NCBI RefSeq assembly: GCF_004751985.1
Contig: NZ_CP038492.1
Coordinates: 806,001 to 870,000, forward strand
Direction: 5' to 3'
DNA: 64,000 nucleotides
DNA from: Rhodophyticola sp. CCM32
GTDB taxonomy: Bacteria > Pseudomonadota > Alphaproteobacteria > Rhodobacterales > Rhodobacteraceae
Part shown: positions 44,303 to 53,810 of the stretch, in pieces
How the letters are laid out: every line of letters starts with the position of its first letter
Numbering within the stretch: position 1 is the stretch's first letter
The notes under the pieces: model-generated
Database searches by the model: none
Seen by the model: only the letters and a program-made list of their open reading frames with translations
Told to the model about the DNA's origin: nothing
Made by a program: the position numbers and the translations under genes

Positions 44303-45291
44303 GCAAGACCTATGATGTCGTCGGCATCGGCAATGCGGTTGTCGATGTGATTTCCCACGGGGATGACAGTTTTCTGGACAATATGGGGATCACCAAAGGC
44401 ATCATGCAACTGGTGGAACGGGAACGCGCCGAGGTGTTGTATGCCGCCATGTCCGACCGGGTGCAGACGCCGGGCGGTTCGGTGGCCAACACGCTGGCCG
44501 GTCTGGGCACGCTGGGGCTGCGCACGGCCTTTGTGGGGCGGGTCAAGGAGGATGCTCTGGGTCTGTTCTATGCGGACCGGATGATGGGTGAGGGCACGGA
44601 TTTCCCGAACCCGCCGGTCAGCGGCGACCATCTGCCCACCTCGCGGTCGATGATCTTTGTATCGCCTGACGGGGAACGGTCGATGAACACCTATCTGGGG
44701 GTATCCTCGGAGCTGAGCGAAGAGGATGTGGACCCGTCCGTCATGGGGGCCGCGCGGCTGCTGTTTCTCGAAGGCTATCTGTTCGACAAGGACAAGGGCA
44801 AATCCGCCTTTCTGGCGGCGGCGGCGGCCTGCCGCGCGGCAGGTGGGCAGGCGGGGATCACATTGTCTGACCCGTTCTGCGTGGATCGCCACCGGGACAG
44901 TTTCCGCAAGCTGATCGAGGATGAGATGGATTTTGTCATCGGCAACGAGGCCGAATGGCTGTCACTTTACGAGACCGATGATCTGGAGGTGGCACTGGGT
45001 GAGGCGGCGATGGTGTGTCCGGTGCTGGTCTGCACCCGCTCGGGCAATCCGGTGCTGCTGCGCCGCGATGATCAGCAGGTGTCGGTCCCGGTCGAGGAAA
45101 TCACCCCGGTTGATGCCACCGGCGCAGGCGATCAGTTTGCCGCCGGGTTCCTCTATGGTCTGGCCACAGGGCAGGAGCTTGAGATGGCGGGGCGGATGGG
45201 GGTCTCTGCCGCGGCTGAGGTGATCCGCCATATCGGCCCGCGCCCGCAACGGCCGTTGAAAGTGCTGTTTGCGGAGCAGGGGCTGATTTAA
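44299..45291 (+). CDS. adenosine kinase (PfkB family)
   Basis: The 330-residue PfkB-family kinase has the N-terminal GIGNAVVDVI, the signature TPGGSVANTLAGLG, and the C-terminal catalytic motif DATGAGDQFAAGFL with the base aspartate. The GNEAEWLSL block fits adenosine kinase-like proteins of alphaproteobacteria. The expected reaction is adenosine plus ATP to AMP. The 4-base overlap with nth indicates one operon. Another nucleoside or sugar could be the substrate. Confidence 0.88.
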   Translation: MSKTYDVVGIGNAVVDVISHGDDSFLDNMGITKGIMQLVERERAEVLYAAMSDRVQTPGGSVANTLAGLGTLGLRTAFVGRVKEDALGLFYADRMMGEGTDFPNPPVSGDHLPTSRSMIFVSPDGERSMNTYLGVSSELSEEDVDPSVMGAARLLFLEGYLFDKDKGKSAFLAAAAACRAAGGQAGITLSDPFCVDRHRDSFRKLIEDEMDFVIGNEAEWLSLYETDDLEVALGEAAMVCPVLVCTRSGNPVLLRRDDQQVSVPVEEITPVDATGAGDQFAAGFLYGLATGQELEMAGRMGVSAAAEVIRHIGPRPQRPLKVLFAEQGLI

Positions 45292-45349
45292 GCCGAACCG
45301 CCATAGTGCGCTGATCTGACATGTCACAACCTGGCTGGGCAGAGTTAAG

Positions 45350-45449
45350 GGCGGCGCCCGAACCGAGGGGTGGGAAGCGAAGCGCCCGCCCCGTGGGGGC
45401 GGTTCGGGCGCTGCCCGGCGGTGCCGCCGGGCGGGAGGCGGATGATCAG
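45350..45449 (-). repeat. dispersed GC-rich intergenic repeat, copy C (opposite strand)
   Basis: Read on the minus strand, this shows the same order as copies A and D: CGCCCGGCGGCACCGCCGGG, CAGCGCCCGAACCGCCCC, GGGGCGGGCGCTTCGCTTCC and CCCTCGGTTCGGGCGCCGCC. It lies after the adenosine kinase gene. Confidence 0.75.
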
Positions 45450-45524
45450 AAAAGTTATAGCGAAATCGTTTATTCTGCACCATCGCGCATCAAAATTCAC
45501 GTTCTATATCAGAAACTTGCTGAT

Positions 45525-45630
45525 CTACAGCATGCTGCCTTAAACCTGAGACATCGCGCATCACAAATGTCCCGGGAACGCGAAGCGTGGCAGGGCATTT
45601 GTGATTCAAGTTTCAGGCAGGGTGCTTTAG
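45525..45630. repeat. long imperfect inverted repeat
   Basis: Outer arms TCTACAGCATGCTGCCTTAA.. and ..TTTCAGGCAGGGTGCTTTAGA, and inner arms ATCACAAATGTCCC / GGGCATTTGTGAT, enclose a short loop. The string CAGGCAGGGTGCTTTA also occurs beside copy A of the GC-rich repeat (1652-1665). The gap 45292-45703 contains only this and copy C, with no supported gene. Confidence 0.55.
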
Positions 45631-45703
45631 AGACAGCGGATTTTGATTCAGATGAAACGATTTCTGCTTTATGGAATCTGAACGGACTCAAGATGATTTC
45701 AGG

Positions 45704-46522
45704 TCACCCGCCCAGCTTCGCATGCACCTCGTCCAGGTCGATCTCACTGATCGGCATCTTGTTGGACGGATCCTCGAAATCATATTTGAACAGCTGGAAA
45801 TCGCGTTTGTAGATTTCATAGACCAGATGTTTTGACAGATCGTCAAAGTAATCCTCGACCGGATGGGCCCGTTTCGGGCCATGTCCTTCGGATTCGTTGA
45901 AGCGCGGCACATCACCCAGCTTGATCTCATGGGCCATGGGCACCGCATCCAGCACGCTCTGCATCCCGTCATTGAACGTTTCCGTCCAGAAAATGTTGTC
46001 ATACCGCCCGCCATTGGCGATGAAGGTGGAGACATGGCCCGACATTGCCGACCAGTGAATATCGGGGTCCATCGGGCGGCGCCAGCGGATGGTGTCGCGG
46101 GCAAACAGCAGGAACCGGCGAAAGCTGGCGATCTGGTCGAATTCCTCCTTGCCGTCATCATCACCCACCTCGATCCCGTATTTCTGGATCAGCAGTGGCA
46201 CCAGATTGCCGCGATAACGGTTGCCGTTGCGCTGGATGCCGCAGATCTTGTCAAAGAAGCTTGACAGGATGCGGGTATAGGGGTTGCGGACACAGGTGAA
46301 GGCATAGGATTTATGCGCCGTCACATTGCTTTCGATCAGGGGCTGCGACGGTTCCAGCGCCCATTTGTGAAGCCCGCCCGTGGCATCATGGATGTCACCG
46401 TCAAAGAATTCACCCTGATCGGAATAATACATGATCTGACCGATGGTCGAGCAGGCACATTTCGGTACAACGCGATAGACCATGCTTTCGCTTTCGGTCA
46501 TCCAGGTTCCGGGAAAGCCCAT
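45704..46522 (-). CDS. sulfotransferase family protein (carbohydrate type)
   Basis: The 272-residue protein has the two PAPS-binding regions of family 2 sulfotransferases: VYRVVPKCACSTIGQI (5'-phosphosulfate loop) at residues 15-30 and FTCVRNPYTRILSSFFDK (3'-phosphate site) at about 74-91. Proteins of this type move sulfate from PAPS to sugar hydroxyls. No membrane segment is seen, so it is probably cytoplasmic. The divergent neighbour is a GT14-type glycosyltransferase, and together they suggest synthesis of a sulfated surface glycan. Confidence 0.87.
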   Translation of the reverse strand: MGFPGTWMTESESMVYRVVPKCACSTIGQIMYYSDQGEFFDGDIHDATGGLHKWALEPSQPLIESNVTAHKSYAFTCVRNPYTRILSSFFDKICGIQRNGNRYRGNLVPLLIQKYGIEVGDDDGKEEFDQIASFRRFLLFARDTIRWRRPMDPDIHWSAMSGHVSTFIANGGRYDNIFWTETFNDGMQSVLDAVPMAHEIKLGDVPRFNESEGHGPKRAHPVEDYFDDLSKHLVYEIYKRDFQLFKYDFEDPSNKMPISEIDLDEVHAKLGG

Positions 46523-46666
46523 CTTGGCGACACCTCCTACGTGACGTCTGACGCGTTATAACGTGCAGATTGATCCTGAAAAAGCAAAGAACTAGGGTTT
46601 CTTCAACCGCAATCCGCTAATAGTGGCATCAGTGACGCGGCAAAGATTGGGGCATCTGTTTCGAAA

Positions 46667-48244
46667 ATGGCAAAAATCGCCTTTATTCTGCTGTGTCACA
46701 AGGATGCGCCCGCCGTCATCCAGCAGGCGGAGCGTCTGACCGCCACCGGCGATTATGTGTCGATCCATTTCGACGCGCGCGCCAGACCTGCGGATTATCA
46801 GGCCATCACCACCGCGCTTGCGGACAATCCCGGCGTGGTCTTTGCCCGCAAACGCATCAAATGCGGTTGGGGGGAATGGTCGCTGGTTCAGGCCAGCCTG
46901 CACGCGCTGGAGGCGGCCGAGGCCGCCTTTCCCAGGGCCACGCATTTCTACATGCTGTCAGGGGATTGCATGTCGGTGAAATCCGGCGCCTATGCGCGCG
47001 ATGTGCTGGACAGTGCCGACAAGGATTACATCGAAAGCTTCGATTTCTTCCAGTCCGACTGGATCAAGATCGGATTCAAGGGGGAACGGCTGGTCTATCG
47101 CCATCTGGTCAATGAGCGAAAACACAAATGGCTGTTTTACGCCCTGCTGAATGCCCAGAAACGCCTGCGGCTGGACCGTAAAATTCCCGATGATCTGCAG
47201 GTCATGATTGGCAGCCAATGGTGGTGTCTGCGCCGCCGGACCATCGAGGCGGTGCTGGAGTTCTGCCGGCAACGGCCCGATATCCTGCGGTTTTTCCGAA
47301 CCACCTGGATCCCCGATGAGACGTTTTTTCAGACATTGGTGCGCCATCTGGTCGCCGATGTGGAGATTGAAAGCCGGTCGCTTACCTTCAAGATGTTCTC
47401 GGATTACGGGATGCCGGTGACATTCTACAACGATCATTTCGACCTGCTGCTGAGTCAGGATTACCTGTTTGCACGCAAGATCAGCCCCGAGGCGGTGTTC
47501 CTGAAAGAACGGTTGGGCGCGCTCTGGGCCTCGGACAGGACCGATTTCGCGCTCGCGGGCGATGGGCAGAAACTGCACAATTTCCTCACCGGGCGCGGGC
47601 GGATCGGGCGGCGGTTTGCGCCGCGCTTCTGGGAACGGGAATCAACCCTGGGCCAGGACCGGGAATTGTTGATGATTATCTGCAAGAAATGGCATGTGGC
47701 CAAACGCCTGCTGCATGCCGCCGAAAAGGCCACCGGTCTGCAAGGTATCGAGTATCTGTTTGATGAGGCTTCCTGCATCATTCCGCATCTGGGCGGGCTG
47801 GAACGCACATTGGGAAAACGCAACCGCCACTGCCGGGCGCTGATGCGCATGTTGTTCGATTATCATAACACCGACCGGATGATAATCTGCCTTGACCCCA
47901 ACAATATAGACCTGGTGAAGGATTTCGTCTCGGATCGCACGAATACGAAATTGTTGGAAATTCAATGCGCCTTCGATGACCAGTATCTGGTTGGCCATGC
48001 GGAACGGGTGGGGCTGGCGACCCGGGATACGCCGCCCGAGATCATGGAGCGGCTGCTGCCGACGCTGCGCTATGAGTTCGAGTATCAATCCGTCAGCATC
48101 CGCGAGGCGGAGTTTCCCAATCATTTCCGCCTGCGCGAGGGGCATGGCCGCGATGAACAGGCCGATGTGTTGCAGGGCTTTTTCAGCACCAGCCCCGAAA
48201 TTGCCCGGCAGTTGGCCGAAACCCCGCATCTGTTCGACGGCTGA
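46667..48244 (+). CDS. GT14-type glycosyltransferase (core-2/xylosyltransferase-like) with DUF5928-like C-terminus
   Basis: The 525-residue protein begins MAKIAFILLCHKDAPAVIQQ and continues with VSIHFDARA, KCGWGEWSLVQA and HFYMLSGDCMSVKS, the pattern of the beta-1,6-GlcNAc-transferase/peptide O-xylosyltransferase family (Branch). GSQWWCLRRRTIE and IPDETFFQTL hold further conserved acceptor-site residues. From about residue 300 a second domain matches what I recall as DUF5928 in Rhodobacterales. It is divergent from the sulfotransferase gene, with 144 bases between starts. It probably builds a surface polysaccharide. Confidence 0.85.
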   Translation: MAKIAFILLCHKDAPAVIQQAERLTATGDYVSIHFDARARPADYQAITTALADNPGVVFARKRIKCGWGEWSLVQASLHALEAAEAAFPRATHFYMLSGDCMSVKSGAYARDVLDSADKDYIESFDFFQSDWIKIGFKGERLVYRHLVNERKHKWLFYALLNAQKRLRLDRKIPDDLQVMIGSQWWCLRRRTIEAVLEFCRQRPDILRFFRTTWIPDETFFQTLVRHLVADVEIESRSLTFKMFSDYGMPVTFYNDHFDLLLSQDYLFARKISPEAVFLKERLGALWASDRTDFALAGDGQKLHNFLTGRGRIGRRFAPRFWERESTLGQDRELLMIICKKWHVAKRLLHAAEKATGLQGIEYLFDEASCIIPHLGGLERTLGKRNRHCRALMRMLFDYHNTDRMIICLDPNNIDLVKDFVSDRTNTKLLEIQCAFDDQYLVGHAERVGLATRDTPPEIMERLLPTLRYEFEYQSVSIREAEFPNHFRLREGHGRDEQADVLQGFFSTSPEIARQLAETPHLFDG

Positions 48245-48326
48245 TATTTCCGCAGGTTCCGGGTCGCCCCGCGATCTGTGGCATGCCCATTCTGGTTTCA
48301 GACACTATCTGAGCCGGAGAAAGCCG

Positions 48327-48809
48327 ATGACCATTCAATTCCATGCCCTGCCGACCGATCTGGTGACGGCCCTGCGCAACGGCGCGCCCGATGCCAATGG
48401 CCAGGTGGCGGAACGCAAAATCTCGACCGGGGCGGGCATGCCATGCCGTCATTGCCTGTGCGAGGTGCCGGAAGGGGCCGACGCCCTGGTGTTGAACCTG
48501 CGCCCATTCAGGGCATTGCACCCCTATGCGGAAAGCGGCCCGGTCTTTTTGTGTGCCGGGGCATGCAAGCGCGGTGGCGGGGATGACAGATTGCCGGAGA
48601 TATTCACCGCGTCCCCCGATTATCTGGTGAAAGCCTATGATGCGGATGAGCGGATCATCTATGGCACTGGCGCAATCACACCCAGGGCGGAGATTGCCCG
48701 TCGGTCTGCGCATCTGCTGGCCGATGCGGGGGTGGATTTCGTCGATATCCGGTCTGCCCGGAACAATTGCTTTCTGGCCCGGGTCCGGCGGGCAGATGGG
48801 GGCGGTTAG
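48327..48809 (+). CDS. DUF1203 family protein
   Basis: The 160-residue protein matches DUF1203: IQFHALPTDLVTALRNG, PCRHCLCEVPEGADALVLNL, RPFRALHPYAESGPVFLCAG and the final VDFVDIRSARNNCFLARV. The PCRHC cysteines are conserved in the family and could bind a metal. No function is established. ATG 48327 was chosen at the start of the conserved region; the open frame extends far upstream as a shadow of the glycosyltransferase gene. Confidence 0.88.
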   Translation: MTIQFHALPTDLVTALRNGAPDANGQVAERKISTGAGMPCRHCLCEVPEGADALVLNLRPFRALHPYAESGPVFLCAGACKRGGGDDRLPEIFTASPDYLVKAYDADERIIYGTGAITPRAEIARRSAHLLADAGVDFVDIRSARNNCFLARVRRADGGG

Positions 48810-48840
48810 GGCGTTTTACAGCTTCGGACTGAAATTCTGA

Positions 48841-48952
48841 ACCACCCCACATCATCCTTCCGCCCGGCGGCACCGCCGGGCAGCGCCCGTACCGCCCCAC
48901 TGGGGCGGGCGCTTCTCGCCCACCCCTCGGCTCAGACGATGCCCTCCACAAA
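48841..48952 (+). repeat. dispersed GC-rich intergenic repeat, copy D
   Basis: ACCACCCCACATCATCCTTC, then CGCCCGGCGGCACCGCCGGG, CAGCGCCCGTACCGCCCC and GGGGCGGGCGCTTCTCGCCC, ending CAGACGATGCCCTCCAC. This is the most complete copy; the upstream CTGAAATTCTGA flank is shared with copy B. It lies between DUF1203 and the convergent ABC ATPase gene. Confidence 0.75.
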
Positions 48953-49000
48953 ACGTATGCGCGTTGCAGATTACATGGACGATGCTCTACACAAAACGCC

Positions 49001-49945
49001 TCAGGCCGCCGGGACGGGTCTGGAGGAGGTCAGTTCGACAAACACATCCTCCAGATCCGGTTCTTCGGTGGCCACATCGCGTATGGTGATGCCCGCCGCG
49101 CGCACCGCTTGCAGGATCGCATCCGCCGAGATGTCCGAGCGGCGATAGCGGAAGACCAATGCGCCATCGCCGCGTGTCCGGCAGGTGACGCCCGGGGGCG
49201 GATTGACCGGTTTTGCGGGGCCATCGGGTATGATCACCAGTGTTTTGGCATCGATCCGCGCCAGCAGGTTGACCGTGCGGTCGCGGATGATCACCTGCCC
49301 ATGGTTGAGGATCGCGATCTCGTCGCACATGTCCTGGGCTTCTTCCAGATAATGGGTGGTCAGGATGATGGTCATGCCCTGCCGGTTCAGCCTGCGGATA
49401 TTGGCCCACAGCATCTGCCGCAATTCGATATCCACACCTGCGGTGGGTTCATCCAGCACCAGGATCTGCGGATGATGGACCAGCGCCTTGCCCAGAAGCA
49501 GCCGCCGCCGCATGCCGCCGGACAGCGACCGCGCATAGGCGTCGGCCTTGTCCTCCAGCCCGATCAGGTTGAGGATTTCATCCGTATTGCGTTGTGCCTT
49601 CGGGACGCCGTAAAGCCCGGCCTGTACCTCCAGCGCGCCGCGCGGGGTAAAGAACGGGTCAAGGTTCAGTTCCTGCGGCATGACCCCGATGGCGGCGCGG
49701 GACTGGCGCGGGTTCACATCCTGATCGAAGCCCCAGATCATCACCTTGCCCGCGGTTTTGGTCACCAGCCCGGCCAGAATATTGATCATTGTCGATTTGC
49801 CGGCGCCGTTTGGCCCGAGCAGCCCGAAAATCGCGCCCTGGGGGATCGCCAGATCAATGCCGTTCAACGCCAGTTTCGGCCCGGTGCGGCCCGAGGCGGC
49901 ATAGGTTTTGCGCAGACCCGTCACCTCTATCGCGTTGCCTGACAT
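49001..49945 (-). CDS. ABC transporter ATP-binding protein (drug/daunorubicin-exporter type), orphan
   Basis: The 314-residue ATPase has LLGPNGAGKSTMINILAG, signature SLSGGMRRRLLLGKAL, Walker B ILVLDEPTAGVD and the switch histidine in TTHYLEEAQDMCDEIA, matching the ABC-2 exporter group (DrrA/CcmA-like). Its C-terminal 90 residues form the usual extra domain. No ABC-2 permease gene is next to it in the window, so its membrane partner must be encoded elsewhere. Confidence 0.92.
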   Translation of the reverse strand: MSGNAIEVTGLRKTYAASGRTGPKLALNGIDLAIPQGAIFGLLGPNGAGKSTMINILAGLVTKTAGKVMIWGFDQDVNPRQSRAAIGVMPQELNLDPFFTPRGALEVQAGLYGVPKAQRNTDEILNLIGLEDKADAYARSLSGGMRRRLLLGKALVHHPQILVLDEPTAGVDIELRQMLWANIRRLNRQGMTIILTTHYLEEAQDMCDEIAILNHGQVIIRDRTVNLLARIDAKTLVIIPDGPAKPVNPPPGVTCRTRGDGALVFRYRRSDISADAILQAVRAAGITIRDVATEEPDLEDVFVELTSSRPVPAA

Positions 49946-50046
49946 GGTTTACATCCTCCCCCGGGCTTGCCCGATCCGGGGCAACCTGCAATATGGGTGT
50001 GACTTAGGCTGTGGCGCCAGGCCCGGCAAGCGCAAGGATCGTGGAT

Positions 50047-50235
50047 ATGATGCAAGACGCCCCGGAAACCGAAGTGGTCAAAACCTGGCGCGTGGCCTGT
50101 GATGGCGGCGAAGGCGCGTTGGGTCACCCCCGGGTCTGGCTGCAGATCTCGCCAGAGCGGGGCTGGGTCGAATGCGGCTATTGCGACAAGAAATACATCC
50201 ACGAAGAGTTCGCGGATCGCGCCGATCAAACCTGA
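50047..50235 (+). CDS. zf-CHCC zinc-finger protein (NDUFS6-like)
   Basis: The 62-residue protein has the CHCC zinc finger: Cys in RVACDGGEG, His in [10 protein letters not shown], and the CxxC of [11 protein letters not shown]. This domain forms the C-terminus of the complex I subunit NDUFS6 (13 kDa); short alphaproteobacterial versions are probably complex I accessory or assembly proteins. ATG 50047 was chosen, with AAGGA upstream; ATG 50050 is equally possible. The TGA overlaps the next ATG. Confidence 0.88.
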   Translation: MMQDAPETEVVKTWRVACDGGEGALGHPRVWLQISPERGWVECGYCDKKYIHEEFADRADQT

Positions 50236-50894
50236 TGTGGCGGGGGCTGCGGCAGGGTCTTGTGGCGCTTTGCGGTGTTCTGGGTGCCTATCTTGTTGCG
50301 GCGGCTGTTGGCGGTTTGGTGCCGGGACAGGTGGTTGACATCCCGGCCACGGGCCGTGCGCAGGTCGAGATCGGCTTGATTTCCGGCCCGATCCACTATG
50401 ATTTCATTTTACCCGCAACAGCCGAGACACGCAGGTCCCTAGCCTCTGCCGAGGCAGTGGGCGTCCCGGTTCAGAACCCGCTTGTGGAGAGTTTTCTGGT
50501 CGGGTGGGGCGCTCGGAAATTTTATACCACCGCAGGCACATATGCCGATATCACCGGCGGTGCCGTTATGCGGGCTGTGACCGGTGACAGGTCTGTGCTG
50601 CGGGTGGAGGTTCTGGGAGCCCTGCCTTCGGGGCTGGAATATGACCGGCTGCAGCTGAGCCAGGCCCAATACAGTGCTTTGCTGTCTGCGATCACGGACA
50701 GCACCACCGGCATACCGATCCTTGATGCCGGTTTCACCGAGACAGACGGTTTTCTGGAGGCTGAGGGCCGGTTCCACATCTTTCGTACCTGCAACACCTG
50801 GATCACCGATATGTTACGTGCTGCAGGTATGCCCGCCGGTATCTGGACACCCACGCCCTATTCCGTCCGTCTGTCGCTTTGGTGGTACGGCTAA
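50235..50894 (+). CDS. DUF2459 (TIGR02117-type) protein
   Basis: The 219-residue protein has one N-terminal membrane segment (LVALCGVLGAYLVAAAVGGL) followed by an outer domain with EIGLISGPIHYDFILPA, FLVGWGARKFYTT and FRTCNTWITDMLRAAG, which matches DUF2459. The H-x-D and C-N-x-W blocks look like active-site residues of a papain-like or NlpC-like hydrolase fold, but the family function is not established. It overlaps the zinc-finger gene (TGATG). Confidence 0.83.
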   Translation: MWRGLRQGLVALCGVLGAYLVAAAVGGLVPGQVVDIPATGRAQVEIGLISGPIHYDFILPATAETRRSLASAEAVGVPVQNPLVESFLVGWGARKFYTTAGTYADITGGAVMRAVTGDRSVLRVEVLGALPSGLEYDRLQLSQAQYSALLSAITDSTTGIPILDAGFTETDGFLEAEGRFHIFRTCNTWITDMLRAAGMPAGIWTPTPYSVRLSLWWYG

Positions 50895-50984
50895 AGCATT
50901 CCGCACAAAGCTGCCGGACAAAAACAGGGATGCACCCCGGCCCATCCTTGCGTAGAACAGATGCGACCGGTTTGGGAGATGGAA

Positions 50985-53783
50985 ATGGCAGACGCGACAT
51001 TCGGCAAAGGGCATCACCTGCATCTGGTGGATGGCTCGGCCTTCATCTTCCGCGCCTATCATGCCCTGCCGCCGCTGACGCGCAAATCCGACGGGCTGCC
51101 GATCGGCGCGGTCGCGGGGTTCTGCAACATGATCCACAAGATGATCGAGGGGAATACCGGCCCCGATGCGCCGACCCATGCGGCGGTGGTGTTCGACAAG
51201 GGCTCCCACACGTTCCGCAACGAGATTTACGACCAGTACAAGGCCAACCGGGAGGCAATGCCCGAAGACCTGCGCCCGCAAATCCCCCTGACCCGGGAGG
51301 CGACCCGGGCCTTCAATCTGGCCTGTCTTGAGATGCAGGGGTTCGAGGCCGATGACATCATCGCCACCCTGGCCCGGCAGGCGCGCGAGGCCGGCGGGCG
51401 CTGCACGATCATCTCGTCGGACAAGGACATGATGCAACTGGTCGGCGGCGGCGTCGAAATGCTGGATGCGATGAAGAATACCCGGATCGACGTGGAAGGC
51501 GTCGAGGCCAAATTCGGCGTCGGTCCGAACCGGGTGATCGACGTGCAGGCCCTGGCTGGCGACAGCGTCGACAATGTGCCGGGCGCGCCGGGGATCGGGA
51601 TCAAGACCGCGGCGCTGCTGATCAATGAATATGGCGATCTGGACGCGCTGCTGGAGCGCGCGGATGAGATCAAACAGCCCAAGCGCCGCGAGACGTTGAT
51701 CAATTTCGCGGATCAGATTCGCCTGTCGAAACGGCTGGTGACACTGGATGATCAGACCCCGATCGAGGTGGCGCTGACGGATCTGGAAGTGAAAGACCCG
51801 GAACCTGACACCCTGATGGCGTTTCTGGCGGAGATGGAGTTTCGCACCCTGACCCGCCGGGTGGCCGAACAATTGGGGGTGGAGGCGCCCGAGATCGCGG
51901 ATACGGCCCCGCCTGCGGAGGGCGCGCCGGAGGCGGTTGGCTTCGACATTTCCGCCTATGAGACCGTGCGCGATATGGATGCCCTTGCGCAGTGGATTGC
52001 CAAGGCCCATGCCTTCGGCGCCGTGGCGGTGGATACGGAAACCACGGGTCTGAACGAGATGACCGCCGATCTGGTCGGTATCTGCCTGTCCACTGCGGCG
52101 GGCGAGGGGTGTTATATCCCCGTGGGCCATATGGAAGGCGGCGATGACCTGTTCGGCGGGGCCAAGCTTTCCGAGGGCCAGCTGGCTCTGGAAGATGTCC
52201 TGGCCGCGCTGAAACCGATGCTGGAGGATGCAAGCGTTCTGAAGATCGGTCAGAACATGAAATATGACGCGAAGATACTGGCCCGCTACGGCATCATGAT
52301 CGCGCCGATCGACGACACGATGCTGATGTCCTATGCGATGCATGCGGGCCTGCATAATCACGGTATGGATACCCTGTCTGACCGCTATCTCGGCCACCAG
52401 CCGATCCCGATCAAATCCTTGCTGGGAAGCGGAAAATCCCAGATCACATTCGCCCAGACCAGCATTGCCGATGCGGCACCTTACGCGGCGGAGGATGCGG
52501 ATATCACCTTTCGCCTCTGGCAGCGGTTCAAGCCGGGGCTGCACCGGGCGCAGGTGACCACGGTCTATGAAACCCTCGAACGCCCGCTGGTGCCGGTTCT
52601 GGCCCGGATGGAGATGGCGGGCATTAAGGTGGACCGCGATACGCTGAGCCGGATGTCCAATGCCTTTGCCCAGAAAATGGCCGGGCTTGAGGCGGATATT
52701 CACGCGCTGGCGGACACACCGTTCAATGTGGGCAGCCCCAAGCAGTTGGGCGAAATCCTGTTTGACCGGATGGGGCTGGAAGGCGGCAAGAAAGGCAAGA
52801 CCGGGGCCTATGCCACCGGCGCCGATGTGCTGGAAGACCTGGCCGCGCAGGGCCATGACCTGCCCGCCCGCGTGCTGGACTGGCGTCAGCTCAGCAAGCT
52901 GAAATCGACCTATACGGACGCGCTTCAGGACCATATCAACCCTGATACGGGCCGGGTGCATACAAGCTATTCCATTGCCGGGGCGAATACCGGGCGACTG
53001 GCCTCGACCGACCCGAATTTGCAGAACATTCCGGTGCGCACCGAAGAGGGGCGGCGGATTCGCGAGGCGTTTATTGCGGAACCGGGCAAGGTTCTGGTCT
53101 CGCTGGATTATTCCCAGATCGAGCTGCGGATACTGGCCCATATCGCGGGTATTGATGCGCTGAAACAGGCGTTCAAAGAGGGGCAGGATATCCATGCGAT
53201 CACTGCGTCCGAGATGTTCAATGTGCCGCTGGACCAGATGACACCGGATGTGCGCCGTCAGGCCAAGGCGATCAATTTCGGGGTGATCTACGGGATTTCC
53301 GGCTTTGGTCTGGCGCGCAATCTGCGCATCCCCCGGGCCGAGGCGCAGGGCTTCATCGACCGGTATTTCGAACGTTTCCCGGGCATTCGCGCCTATATGG
53401 ATGCGACAAAAGAATTCGCGAAATCAAACGGTTATGTGCAGACACTGTTCGGGCGGAAAATCCATACGCCCGAGATCAATGCCAAGGGCCCCAAAGCCAG
53501 TTTCGCCTATCGCGCGGCGATCAACGCGCCGATCCAGGGCACGGCGGCGGATGTGATCCGCCGGGCGATGATCCGCATGGAGGCGGCGATTGACGGGCTG
53601 CCTGCGAAGATGCTGCTTCAGGTCCATGATGAATTGCTGTTCGAGGTTGAAGAGGATGCGGTGGACAGTCTGATCACCCGGGCCCGCGAGGTGATGGAAG
53701 GGGCCGCACATCCGGCGGTGGACCTGTCGGTGCCGCTGACGGTGGATGCAGGCCAGGGCGCACATTGGGCCGAGGCGCATTGA
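50985..53783 (+). CDS. polA: DNA polymerase I
   Basis: The 932-residue protein has all three domains. The 5' nuclease (about 1-290) begins HLHLVDGSAFIFRAYHALPP and has FEADDIIATLA. The 3'-5' exonuclease (about 335-530) keeps VDTETTGL, KYDAK and YAAEDADIT, so proofreading residues are present. The polymerase domain has motif A (SLDYSQIELRILAHI, about 706), motif B (RRQAKAINFGVIYG, about 756) and motif C (LQVHDELLFEV, about 880). ATG 50985 follows GGGAG by 6 bases. It repairs gaps and processes Okazaki fragments. A double palindrome follows the stop. Confidence 0.97.
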   Translation: MADATFGKGHHLHLVDGSAFIFRAYHALPPLTRKSDGLPIGAVAGFCNMIHKMIEGNTGPDAPTHAAVVFDKGSHTFRNEIYDQYKANREAMPEDLRPQIPLTREATRAFNLACLEMQGFEADDIIATLARQAREAGGRCTIISSDKDMMQLVGGGVEMLDAMKNTRIDVEGVEAKFGVGPNRVIDVQALAGDSVDNVPGAPGIGIKTAALLINEYGDLDALLERADEIKQPKRRETLINFADQIRLSKRLVTLDDQTPIEVALTDLEVKDPEPDTLMAFLAEMEFRTLTRRVAEQLGVEAPEIADTAPPAEGAPEAVGFDISAYETVRDMDALAQWIAKAHAFGAVAVDTETTGLNEMTADLVGICLSTAAGEGCYIPVGHMEGGDDLFGGAKLSEGQLALEDVLAALKPMLEDASVLKIGQNMKYDAKILARYGIMIAPIDDTMLMSYAMHAGLHNHGMDTLSDRYLGHQPIPIKSLLGSGKSQITFAQTSIADAAPYAAEDADITFRLWQRFKPGLHRAQVTTVYETLERPLVPVLARMEMAGIKVDRDTLSRMSNAFAQKMAGLEADIHALADTPFNVGSPKQLGEILFDRMGLEGGKKGKTGAYATGADVLEDLAAQGHDLPARVLDWRQLSKLKSTYTDALQDHINPDTGRVHTSYSIAGANTGRLASTDPNLQNIPVRTEEGRRIREAFIAEPGKVLVSLDYSQIELRILAHIAGIDALKQAFKEGQDIHAITASEMFNVPLDQMTPDVRRQAKAINFGVIYGISGFGLARNLRIPRAEAQGFIDRYFERFPGIRAYMDATKEFAKSNGYVQTLFGRKIHTPEINAKGPKASFAYRAAINAPIQGTAADVIRRAMIRMEAAIDGLPAKMLLQVHDELLFEVEEDAVDSLITRAREVMEGAAHPAVDLSVPLTVDAGQGAHWAEAH

Positions 53784-53810
53784 GGTAAGGCTGCAACAGG
53801 GCAACACGCC

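Noticed and set aside
49001..49945. Partial ABC-2 exporter operon
   Set aside because: Only the ATPase gene is present; neighbours are a repeat and an unrelated divergent gene, so no operon can be claimed.
50814..53195. 793-codon minus-strand frame opposite polA
   Set aside because: Very long but fully antisense to DNA polymerase I; no motif is recognisable.
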